From the IMG/VR virus record IMGVR_UViG_3300048928_000612, positions 1-23,177 of that record: a DNA stretch of 23,177 nt; one strand, written 5' to 3'. Positions within the stretch are counted from its first letter, which is position 1, and each line of letters begins with the position of its first letter. Positions 16,300-22,688 of this stretch are shown here, piece by piece. A program made the position numbers and the translations under genes. Source of the stretch: a virus. The notes beneath the pieces were generated by a model, which worked only from the letters and a program-made list of their open reading frames with translations, ran no database searches and had not been told where the DNA came from.

Positions 16300-17274
16300 T
16301 TAAAACCACTCAATTGTGTAATATTCGTCAGTATCTCTGCGAAATACGTTACTAAAAACTTTATAAGGCTTATTGTCGTGAATGATGGTATCCTTTGAAG
16401 ATAAATCTTCTCGATTGCCCACAAAATAAACTCCATCTAATTGACCTACTATACCCTCAGGGTGAGTTTCATATAACAGACATGGGAACATAATGATATT
16501 TTCGATTGTCAAACTATTATCCAACACCGTTAGCACATTTGTTGGTTCTGTGTTCTGAGGCCATACACACAGTCTTTCAAATTTAGCTGCGGTGTCCGAA
16601 CTTGTTTTGTTCAATGCAGAACGCCAAGCACCATCTGGTCGCCTTAATCGAAAACCTGAGGTATCTTGGTTTGCATTGTCTGTAAGTAGATTTCCAAAGG
16701 CACCAAGACCCGCATAACTGTCAGAACCCGGATTGGTAAACCCACTATGACCAGGCGTTTGGGCTGACCATGGTTTTCCTTGTATATAACTTCCAGCTAC
16801 CACAAGTGGATAAGGATATTGGCGTTCAACTGCTACTGGCTTCATAAAGCCCACATAACAACATTCATATTGAGTTGATAATTGAGCGATGAGTATAAAT
16901 CTGGACGTATTGGCAGATAGCCAACAACTCATTCTGCTACTGTCTGCTAATGGCACTATCGGCAATTTCGTATGTGATATAGAGCCTGGTTGCTCTTCCC
17001 ACTTAAGATTTTCATCATATCCAGCATAACCATTTAACACCACATCCTTTTGACCTACGTCAGCTCCATCCTCAATCTTCATACCAACATAAATTGAATC
17101 CTGTCCATCCCCAACACCTTTTATAATTACTTCTGTATCTATGGCATCAATAGTGGCAGGTCTTAACAGTGTCCATTGATTTCCATTACTAAAATTATTA
17201 GAATCAGTTAAAAAGGTAACAACCGTCTTAACCAATTCCAAAGGGTTACTAACCACGAATTCTAATGCAGCCAT
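16300..17274 (-). CDS. Paralogous tail structural protein, copy 1
   Basis: This 324-residue protein is the first gene downstream of the internal terminator. The N-terminal block has ...NQWTLLRP....... then GVGDGQDSIYVGMKIEDG. The middle core is CCYVGFMKPVAV then YPYPLVVAGS. The C-terminal block EGIVGQLDGVYFV........D.I..DNKPYKVFSNVFRR carries the most recognisable family signature, shared as EGxxGxLDGV with the gene at 5799-6662. Proteins with this plan are virion structural components in tailed phages, but I cannot name the family. An AGGGGTGATAG site precedes the ATG. It may be expressed from a separate promoter (see 17368-17395). Confidence 0.6.
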   Translation of the reverse strand: MAALEFVVSNPLELVKTVVTFLTDSNNFSNGNQWTLLRPATIDAIDTEVIIKGVGDGQDSIYVGMKIEDGADVGQKDVVLNGYAGYDENLKWEEQPGSISHTKLPIVPLADSSRMSCWLSANTSRFILIAQLSTQYECCYVGFMKPVAVERQYPYPLVVAGSYIQGKPWSAQTPGHSGFTNPGSDSYAGLGAFGNLLTDNANQDTSGFRLRRPDGAWRSALNKTSSDTAAKFERLCVWPQNTEPTNVLTVLDNSLTIENIIMFPCLLYETHPEGIVGQLDGVYFVGNREDLSSKDTIIHDNKPYKVFSNVFRRDTDEYYTIEWF

Positions 17275-17367
17275 TCTATCACCCCTTAGTATTAAGTATT
17301 TCTTATATGTACCAACATTTTTCTTAATGACGAAACATGGCCATCTCTTGGCTATGCAAATGATCAG

Positions 17368-17395
17368 CTTATATAGTTTTCATTCTTGTTGTTCA
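17368..17395 (-). promoter_or_regulatory. Possible sigma-70 type promoter for the distal-tail block
   Basis: On the minus strand, TGAACA (17395-17390; 4 of 6 match to TTGACA) is followed after 16 nt by TATAAG (17373-17368; 5 of 6 match to TATAAT). It lies directly downstream of the terminator at 17404-17431 and about 95 nt before the next gene, a logical place to restart transcription. The match is modest and AT-rich DNA gives such hits by chance. Confidence 0.35.
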
Positions 17396-17403
17396 GGCAT
17401 AAC

Positions 17404-17431
17404 AAAACCCTCAGAATTATCCGAGGGTTTT
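17404..17431. terminator. Rho-independent terminator after the tape measure gene
   Basis: A 9-bp inverted repeat (17404-17412 with 17423-17431) has CCCTC/GAGGG as its core, a 10-nt loop and a U-rich run on both strands (stronger on the plus strand). It lies 34 nt after the tape measure stop codon. It would reduce the amount of distal-tail mRNA relative to tube and chaperone mRNA, unless the phage uses antitermination. Confidence 0.75.
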
Positions 17432-17464
17432 TAGTTTATAATTTTTTTCTGTTGTTTGTAAATC

Positions 17465-19561
17465 CTATCCCTTAACATTTAAAATCTGCCGCATAGTTCC
17501 AGCGTTATTTTTCATGAAGTTAACCATTATCCTCTCGCCGGACCTTGTCTTTAGGTAACGCCCTACTTCATTAGGATCCGTCACATTGACAACCTTGAGC
17601 GGTACGGTAACATCACCACTTTGCATACTACTTGCAATGGCAGTAGCACCTTCAAGACTCGCACCTACTAACCCGCCAGTTGCAAAGCGAGGCATTAGAT
17701 TGTTAGGAACAAAGCCTTTGTTTAAGGAATGGAGAAAGTTCGTCCCATACTTTTGCACAGATGATGCTTTAATAACAAATTCTCCATTTGAAAGCCGAGC
17801 AAGGATACTATCACTGGTACCTGTACCTGAGCCTTGAATATGACCGCCTTCAGCAAAAGTACCGTCTTCTTTTAAGGGACCTTGTACAACTGTACCATCA
17901 ACAGTCGGTCGTGAAGTTTGAACCCCAATTCCCAGCATACTCAAAATATTCTTGGTCACTGCCTCTGCATATATCTTCTGGATAGATTGCAGTACAGAAA
18001 CCGCAAGATTGCGGAATGCTTCACCAAGATTTTTGGATTTGATTATACCTTCTGTCAGAAAGTTAGACAGGCCAGCTTCAAAGGTTTTCTTACTGGCTTC
18101 GTGAATTCGTTCTAGAAGTGACGGAGTTTTAGCTAATTCGCGATTGTAGTCAGCTGGTTGCGCTGTTGCTGAAGTATTACCATTAGCATCCCGCTTAAAT
18201 CCAAAATTTTGAGAAATGTTAGTACCATTAGGTAATGTCCCAGAGGCTGATTTTTTTTTTGCAGTCGCGTCTAGTCCCAATCCTGACATTATTTGCTTTA
18301 TCAGTTCTTGCGCATAATTTTGTATCGATTGGATAACGGTAAGAGCTAAGTTTCGGAAGGCTTCACCAAGGTTTCCTTGTGAGCTTTTTACGGAATCATC
18401 AGAGATAGAACCTCCTGTAGCATAACTACCTTTACCATTATAGAAGTCCTGGGGTATAAGACCGTTGTTGACACTATCAAGAAAATTTGTTCCCCATTTT
18501 TGTACTGCATTGGCACGAATCACGTATTCCCCATTAGAAATCCTGATAAATTTACCTTTGTTTCCAAGCCACGCTAATATACTATCGCTTGTACCCGTCC
18601 CCGGTCCAGATACTTGGCCGCTCTCCATGTGACCACCAGTAGCATATCCATTCACATTAGCTTCCAGTGCTCGCTCAATATATTGGACAATATCTTTTTC
18701 CTCAGGATGTCCTGGACTGCAAGTTCTCAAAGCATATATTATGTCTCCTTGACTATAGCCTTGTTTCAACATCTGAGCAACTATCACCTCATCTAGTCCA
18801 TTACCTGGCCATATATAGTTGTCTTCCATTGCATTATTAACTTCATCACAATATTCAGCTACGGCATTTTTGGCAGGTCTCGTTTGCAAATGTGCAACAT
18901 CAACCAAATACCCTAACATCGCATGTTGTGCGGGTTTTCCTGATCCAGGACTACTTAGTACTTCGCCAACACCATCAGAATATTTCACGCTATATGACTG
19001 ATGTTTTTCAGATAAATACTCGGTCCATTCAGGATTCCCCAGCTGATTATACATCCACCCAGGCACTATATCGCCATCCCGAATGTAATTTTTTACAGCA
19101 ATAGAACTAGGATCAAGCCCTTTAAAAAAATTGCCTATACCTGCCGGAGCAAAGGCTACACCCTGTATCTGATAACCTTCCTTTGTAGCCAAGGTGGCAT
19201 TAACGTATTGCACCATTGAACCGCCCAAGGAATGGCCTGTCATGCCGACAAGAGATAAACTATTAGTATTACAATACCGTTTAACCTTGTTATAAAATTG
19301 CATTGCCTTTTTAAATTCGGGTGGCTTTATATCACTCGACCACATATCAAGGTCATGTAAGTAATTTTGCCAATTAGCCGAACCTCGATAGGCAATAACG
19401 ACTTCCTTATTACGTTCATATGCCTCAGCGTAAAAGTCCTCCTCATCGGACATTTTTAAATCCTCTAGTTTTACAAACTTATAATTTTCAGGCGAAATAA
19501 GATTTGCATCACGATATACCGCATTACTTAGTATGGCGTACTCTTCATCACTTACTGCCAC
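17465..19561 (-). CDS. Short tape measure protein with N-terminal class 3 lipase domain
   Basis: This is a 698-residue protein. Residues 1-~230 are a class 3 lipase/esterase domain. The oxyanion-loop motif YRGSANWQNYLHDL is at 58-71, the nucleophile elbow GHSLGG at 109-114 has Ser111, the acid is probably Asp164 in RDGDIVPGW, and His213 lies in AQHAMLGYL. Residues ~235-303 are a helical linker (DEVIVAQMLKQGYSQGDI). The rest has typical tape measure C-terminal elements in duplicate: GTGTSDSIL...SNGE(Y/F)VI.A..VQK(W/Y)GTNFL (321-362 and 579-610) and LGEAFRNLA (398-406 and 512-520). It is placed exactly where tape measures lie, after the G/GT chaperone. GTG start with GAGGGGGTG. A lipase head on a tape measure is unusual, and little non-lipase length remains to act as a ruler. 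The substrate is unknown; membrane lipid is a guess. No long transmembrane segment is obvious. Confidence 0.85.
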   Translation of the reverse strand: MAVSDEEYAILSNAVYRDANLISPENYKFVKLEDLKMSDEEDFYAEAYERNKEVVIAYRGSANWQNYLHDLDMWSSDIKPPEFKKAMQFYNKVKRYCNTNSLSLVGMTGHSLGGSMVQYVNATLATKEGYQIQGVAFAPAGIGNFFKGLDPSSIAVKNYIRDGDIVPGWMYNQLGNPEWTEYLSEKHQSYSVKYSDGVGEVLSSPGSGKPAQHAMLGYLVDVAHLQTRPAKNAVAEYCDEVNNAMEDNYIWPGNGLDEVIVAQMLKQGYSQGDIIYALRTCSPGHPEEKDIVQYIERALEANVNGYATGGHMESGQVSGPGTGTSDSILAWLGNKGKFIRISNGEYVIRANAVQKWGTNFLDSVNNGLIPQDFYNGKGSYATGGSISDDSVKSSQGNLGEAFRNLALTVIQSIQNYAQELIKQIMSGLGLDATAKKKSASGTLPNGTNISQNFGFKRDANGNTSATAQPADYNRELAKTPSLLERIHEASKKTFEAGLSNFLTEGIIKSKNLGEAFRNLAVSVLQSIQKIYAEAVTKNILSMLGIGVQTSRPTVDGTVVQGPLKEDGTFAEGGHIQGSGTGTSDSILARLSNGEFVIKASSVQKYGTNFLHSLNKGFVPNNLMPRFATGGLVGASLEGATAIASSMQSGDVTVPLKVVNVTDPNEVGRYLKTRSGERIMVNFMKNNAGTMRQILNVKG
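17699..18643 (-). repeat. Two-unit internal duplication in the tape measure gene
   Basis: Two protein modules occur twice in the same order reversed around a linker. Module A (GG...GTGTSDSIL...VQK.GTNFL) spans about 18446-18643 and 17699-17857. Module B (NLGEAFRNLA...QSIQ) spans about 18272-18373 and 17927-18031. The order is A-B-B-A. The first A copy has about 9 extra residues (around GNKGKFIRI) that the second lacks. Nucleotide similarity remains visible around the GCTTCACCAAG blocks, suggesting fairly recent duplication or recombination between related tape measure genes. Confidence 0.7.
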
Positions 19562-19567
19562 AACACA

Positions 19568-20202
19568 TCACCCCCTCTGTAGCCGTTTTTCATACTTATC
19601 CACATCTTCCTTGCCACCCCATATCCCTACTCTAACGTCATATAGCTGATTGCATCTTGCTAGATTGTCAATCAGTACTCCTGCTTCATAGAAATCCGTT
19701 ATTTGATCTATGGTGTAGTTTTTGATATCCTCAAAGTTATGTCCGAAACGTATTAAAGAGGCGATGATTTCTTTCCAGCCGAACCCGTTTTTGTTTTTTT
19801 CGCTGCTAGCTGCGCCTTTGTTTGAGCGATAATCGGATTCAACCGTTCCTTGAAAAAACTCCAGTTACCCGTAATGGTACCGAATAACAGCTCTACGCCT
19901 TCTGCACCTGCTATTTCATTGACCCATGTAGTAGGTTTGCCTGTGCCTAGCGCAATAAGCTCTGTTACCGAATCCCAATGTTTCTCACATAAATTGAAAA
20001 TGGCTGTAAAGACTTTCTCATTTAACACTAATTCACTATTCTCTAGGGATAATGTTTGCAAGACCGCTATAATGTCTTCCCCCATTTTACCAACTAACGT
20101 TATTACTTTCGGTAATTGGCCAAAAGTAAAGGGACGAAGATGAATCAATTCTTCGCCCACTTTAATCTCTTGACCAGGAAGTAATCTTTTTAATTCATTC
20201 AT
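19568..20202 (-). CDS. Tail assembly chaperone GT fusion, made by -1 frameshift
   Basis: Reading shifts by -1 at the A7 run (19794-19800) after residue ~136 of the G protein, then continues for 75 codons to the stop at 19568-19570, giving about 211 residues. The extension (FGWKEIIASLIRFGHN, then YTIDQITDFYEAGVLIDNL) reads as a normal T domain and has no start codon with a ribosome binding site of its own, so it would be lost without frameshifting. In lambda-like phages GT binds the tape measure and tail tube subunits to nucleate tail assembly. The tape measure gene starts 7 nt after this stop. The open frame is directly seen; slippage is inferred. Confidence 0.8.
19753..20202 (-). CDS. Tail assembly chaperone G protein (zero-frame product)
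   Basis: This 149-residue protein is placed between the major tail protein and the tape measure, exactly as lambda gpG. The start is set at the ATG at 20202, because GGAGG lies 10 nt before it; an in-frame ATG at 20235 would overlap the tail tube gene and include the binding site. The N-terminal half (GEELIHLRPFTFGQLPKVITLVGKM) has the pattern of phage tail assembly chaperones. The C-terminus is a Lys/Ala-rich tail (QTKAQLAAKKTKTG) that contains the slip site. It is made in excess over GT in related phages and is not part of the finished tail. Confidence 0.8.
   Translation of the reverse strand: MNELKRLLPGQEIKVGEELIHLRPFTFGQLPKVITLVGKMGEDIIAVLQTLSLENSELVLNEKVFTAIFNLCEKHWDSVTELIALGTGKPTTWVNEIAGAEGVELLFGTITGNWSFFKERLNPIIAQTKAQLAAKKTKTGSAGKKSSPL
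19794..19800 (-). promoter_or_regulatory. Slippery A7 run for -1 frameshifting between G and T
   Basis: In mRNA sense the site is GCG AAA AAA ACA in the zero frame: seven consecutive A residues. The P-site Lys tRNA on the second AAA can re-pair perfectly one base back, bringing the T frame into register. Canonical X XXY YYZ is only partly met (G AAA AAA), so transcriptional slippage adding one A is an alternative that gives the same protein. No clear pseudoknot is visible downstream by eye. Confidence 0.7.
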
Positions 20203-20227
20203 ACTGTCCCAGCCTCCACAACATATA

Positions 20228-20992
20228 TTAAGCATTCAATAGTCTGTAATAAGGATCTTTCGGATGGTTCTCACTATCATTTTGAACTTCAATACTTAGT
20301 CCAATACTGCCCCAATCTTCCGTAATGAAACCAAGATCACCATCTGGAGAGATGGATACCTTCCAAAACTCACCTTCATAAGCAGGTCCATGGGTAGGAT
20401 CACCTACAAAATGCAAGTAACCTTCAATTCTACTGACAGTACCTCCGGAAATCTTTGTCATTACACAAGCATCAGCACCAAAAGCAACCTTAATATCACT
20501 ACCATCAGCAATACCGCCACCTACCATAATCTCAATACGTCCTGTTTTGGCATTTAATACATAATCCACATCAGCAACATACACGGTACCTGTAGGTATT
20601 GATTCCACTACTACGGATTTTACGTTTTTATAGCCTAGGTTATAGTACATTCCCTGTGTAACTTTAGCAAAATCTTCAACAAGACCAGCCTTGGCAGCTT
20701 GCGTATATAGACCTTCTTCACCCATTAAGGCCAGTGCCAAGTTTGCTGGACTAAAATAATCTAGTTTTGTTTTCGCAGTTATGGTAATCTTGGTTACTAC
20801 AGATCGAAGCAAACCTTTTGCAGCACTCATAGTAGAGTATTTTTCTTTTTTCTCTGTTGCAGTAGTCAGTATAAAATCAGTAGCATTACCTAGTGGACGC
20901 TCCCCTGTAGGATTTCCCTCTTTATCAAATCTATCAAAATATAGCATCCCAGCACCAATCATCAAATCTTTTGCAGTAGTTGTAATAGCCAT
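20228..20992 (-). CDS. Major tail tube protein
   Basis: This 254-residue protein forms the non-contractile tail tube. The N-terminus (LMIGAGMLYFDRFDKEG then RPLGNATDFILTT, then KEKYSTMSAAKGLLRSVVTKITITAKTKLDYFSPANLALALMG) matches tail tube proteins of lambda-like Pseudomonas and Burkholderia phages. The C-terminal half is beta-rich, with GYLHFVGDPTHGPAYEGEFWKVSISPDGDLGFI, and appears to bear a surface domain. It lies 4 nt after the tail terminator gene and just before the chaperone genes, the standard order. GCGAGGAT ribosome binding site before the ATG. No sheath gene is present, so the tail is flexible. Confidence 0.85.
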   Translation of the reverse strand: MAITTTAKDLMIGAGMLYFDRFDKEGNPTGERPLGNATDFILTTATEKKEKYSTMSAAKGLLRSVVTKITITAKTKLDYFSPANLALALMGEEGLYTQAAKAGLVEDFAKVTQGMYYNLGYKNVKSVVVESIPTGTVYVADVDYVLNAKTGRIEIMVGGGIADGSDIKVAFGADACVMTKISGGTVSRIEGYLHFVGDPTHGPAYEGEFWKVSISPDGDLGFITEDWGSIGLSIEVQNDSENHPKDPYYRLLNA

Positions 20993-20996
20993 TTTT

Positions 20997-21416
20997 TTAT
21001 CCTCGCTTTCGCCATTTAATTTTAATTATCATTCGACTCCCAAAGGTCGGTCTGGATTTTTCTCCATCTGCCACTACGCCATCAATACTAATCTTTGCCT
21101 CCAGCCCTACATCCGTAGATAAAACGCCAGGCCACTCTAATAAAGCATCTACAATGTCTACTTGCGCCATGTATTGTTGTTCGTAATGAGCTTCTGGATC
21201 AACATTCTCTAATTTAACATAGACATCAGCCCAAAGAACGGCTGTGCCCTCTTTACTTCGATGGATAAAGAAAGCACTTTCATCATCCCATCGAATTTCT
21301 ATACAAGGGTAGGTTTTACTGTCACCCTTTGCCCCAGCGTAAATAGCAAAGCCAGAAAGTGCGCTTCTTGTTTTTAAATGATCGGATAGGCTCTTTGCTA
21401 TCGGCCACCATTGCAC
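20997..21416 (-). CDS. Tail terminator / tail completion protein (gpU-like)
   Basis: This is a 139-residue alpha/beta protein. The pattern LSDHLKTRSALSGFAIYAGAKGDSKTYPCIEIRWDDES, a strand VLWADVYVKLE, a helix YMAQVDIVDALLEWPGVLS and a final strand RMIIKIKWRKRG fits the tail terminator fold that caps the tail tube and joins it to a head. The GTG start has GGGGAGGTG 7 nt before it. It is the first conserved morphogenesis gene here. Its presence next to no head gene is notable, because tail-like bacteriocins also keep a terminator. Confidence 0.7.
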   Translation of the reverse strand: MQWWPIAKSLSDHLKTRSALSGFAIYAGAKGDSKTYPCIEIRWDDESAFFIHRSKEGTAVLWADVYVKLENVDPEAHYEQQYMAQVDIVDALLEWPGVLSTDVGLEAKISIDGVVADGEKSRPTFGSRMIIKIKWRKRG

Positions 21417-21417
21417 A

Positions 21418-21522
21418 TCAACACCTCCCCGGTTTATTACGTAAAAACCACTTTGTATTACTAGGCATATCTTCTAAAATCATTTCAGGCATCTTTTTTA
21501 CTATTAATTCTTCAACAGTCAA
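21418..21522 (-). CDS. Short ORF of unknown status (34 codons)
   Basis: TTG-initiated frame, MTVEELIVKKMPEMILEDMPSN then TKWFLRNKPGRC, ending at the ribosome binding site of the tail terminator gene (TGA overlapping). The composition looks protein-like (amphipathic helix, then basic WFLRNKPGR), but two TAA stops lie directly upstream and no convincing ribosome binding site is visible. It may be a real microprotein, a coupled leader, or the decayed end of a lost head-tail connector gene. Confidence 0.3.
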   Translation of the reverse strand: MTVEELIVKKMPEMILEDMPSNTKWFLRNKPGRC

Positions 21523-21576
21523 TTATTATATCTGACCATTATCTATTTCTATTTAGAAAAAATGTCTTGAATAGAA

Positions 21577-21837
21577 CTAGCGCAATGCCAATTTAGCATT
21601 GCTTATATAAGAATTAATTTCGACGGCATCTTTTGTTTTGTCAGTAACTGCATAAAACTCAACCACCGTCTCTCCCCTCTCTGCGGCATTACGAAATCTG
21701 TGTTTTGTCCCTGCAAGCCCTTGCACAAATCCACTAGGCTGCACTAGAGCCACATTTACTCGAACAGCAGGTTCCTTTAAACATGTATCGAAAACCTTGA
21801 TTAGTTGTTCAGAATTATTTCTCATTTCAATATTCAT
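21577..21837 (-). CDS. Small hypothetical protein
   Basis: This is an 86-residue protein. The start is set at MNIEMRNN, because AAGGGA lies 4-5 nt upstream; a longer frame from 21855 would include that site. It overlaps the end of the coiled-coil gene by 11 nt, so the two are probably translated together. The sequence (LIKVFDTCLKEPAVRVNVALVQPSGFVQG) then AERGETVVEFYAVTDKTKDAVEINSYISNAKLALR is alpha/beta, with no recognised motif. It sits upstream of the tail terminator, where some phages encode connector or minor proteins. I do not recognise the family. Confidence 0.55.
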   Translation of the reverse strand: MNIEMRNNSEQLIKVFDTCLKEPAVRVNVALVQPSGFVQGLAGTKHRFRNAAERGETVVEFYAVTDKTKDAVEINSYISNAKLALR

Positions 21838-22288
21838 ACTTTCCCTTCTCATCATGTTCGACTTGATTTGTATTCACTATTAAATGAAGTAAGGCATTCA
21901 TGTAAGCCGATTTTGCCTCATTCAGCGTTGAGATGAGCCTCATCATTTTAAGTTCATCCTGCTTTTTACGGCGTTCTTTTAAGATTTCTGTAGTAAATTC
22001 AATTTCTTGTCGTTTACATTTAGCTTCCAATCGTTCCAACTTTTTCTGTAGAGCTAGGTCAACATTGGCATCTATCTCTAAACGACTAACTAATTCTTTA
22101 TATTTTTCTACTACCATGCTGCTAATCTTTTCAGCTTCTAACAGGCGTGCTCTCAAGTTTTTCGCTTCATTATTCTTCTTTTTTAACTCATCTTTGTAAC
22201 TACTTTCGATTACCTCCAGGGTAATCGAATATTCTTTGCCATCCTTTAAACTTTCAAGGGTCTTTAATAACTGTTCTCTTGTTTTCAT
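21827..22288 (-). CDS. Coiled-coil protein of unknown function
   Basis: This 153-residue protein starts at MKTREQLLKTLESLKDGKEYS, with GGGAGGAA 10 nt before the ATG. An in-frame TTG at 22366 would give 26 more residues and overlap the Cys-rich gene, but lacks a binding site. Residues ~25-125 are almost continuously charged heptad sequence (ELKKKNNEAKNLRARLLEAEK; LQKKLERLEAKCKRQEIEFTTEILKERRKKQ), predicting a long coiled coil, possibly dimeric. The His-containing tail (LLHLIVNTNQVEHDEKGKYEY) is short. It could be a scaffold-like or regulatory protein; no family is recognised. Confidence 0.6.
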   Translation of the reverse strand: MKTREQLLKTLESLKDGKEYSITLEVIESSYKDELKKKNNEAKNLRARLLEAEKISSMVVEKYKELVSRLEIDANVDLALQKKLERLEAKCKRQEIEFTTEILKERRKKQDELKMMRLISTLNEAKSAYMNALLHLIVNTNQVEHDEKGKYEY

Positions 22289-22353
22289 TGTTTCATTTCC
22301 TCCCGGGATACATTTTATTTTAAGCCCACCGGGGGCGGGAACACATAAGAGTA

Positions 22354-22512
22354 TCATTTTCGCCAATTTTCTTTTGGTCTTTCTTTCATTAAATCTTCAA
22401 ATGAACAATAGCTGATGCACTCACCATCTGCATTAATTCTGATGCTATCAGCAGCACAACCATCCTTACTTTTATTTACACAATCATTTTTCTCGCAGGT
22501 TATAATTAACAC
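22354..22512 (-). CDS. Small Cys-rich DUF1540-like protein
   Basis: This 52-residue protein is too short for standard gene callers. The GTG start at 22512 is forced by an in-frame TGA just before it, and GAGGTGG lies about 8 nt upstream. Cys6, Cys11, Cys19, Cys32 and Cys36 follow the pattern C....C.N....C.A..I.I.....C...C of DUF1540 proteins, which are short putative metal-binding proteins common in clostridia and spore formers. An acidic/basic tail (SFEDLMKERPKENWRK) follows. An overlapping ATG frame (10 codons) is not a gene. It lies right after the terminator at 22547-22568. Confidence 0.6.
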   Translation of the reverse strand: MLIITCEKNDCVNKSKDGCAADSIRINADGECISYCSFEDLMKERPKENWRK

Positions 22513-22546
22513 TCATGGCACCACCTCATTTTTTATTTTGATTATG

Positions 22547-22568
22547 AAAAAAGAGCCCTAAGGCTCTT
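22547..22568 (-). terminator. Rho-independent terminator after the late regulator
   Basis: On the minus strand, a 7-bp stem AAGAGCC/GGCTCTT (22568-22562 with 22557-22551) with a 4-nt loop is followed by a U6 run. It lies ~120 nt after the regulator stop and ~35 nt before the Cys-rich gene. No convincing promoter fits between the terminator and the next gene, which suggests read-through or antitermination into the tail operon. The 120 nt upstream hold no clear gene; a 23-codon ATG frame there lacks a ribosome binding site. Confidence 0.8.
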
Positions 22569-22688
22569 GAATTTTCATCTTGTATCAACGATAAAAGACC
22601 ATCCAATATTAAATTGCTTGCTTATTTTTTTCTCTTTTACAATCATATTACATAAAAACCGTAATTTTCTGTTGCAGTAAATTATTTT

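Noticed and set aside
17586-19104. Several plus-strand frames opposite the tape measure
   Set aside because: Overlap conserved lipase and tape measure coding sequence; composition reflects the opposite strand.
19794-19800. A7 run as an assembly error breaking one normal gene
   Set aside because: Position, gene order and the T-like extension match the known G/GT frameshift arrangement, so a real biological slip site is more likely, though raw reads would settle it.
22569-22688. 23-codon ATG frame and weak promoter-like hexamers between regulator and terminator
   Set aside because: No ribosome binding site for the frame, and the hexamers match only 4 of 6 positions at odd spacing in AT-rich DNA.
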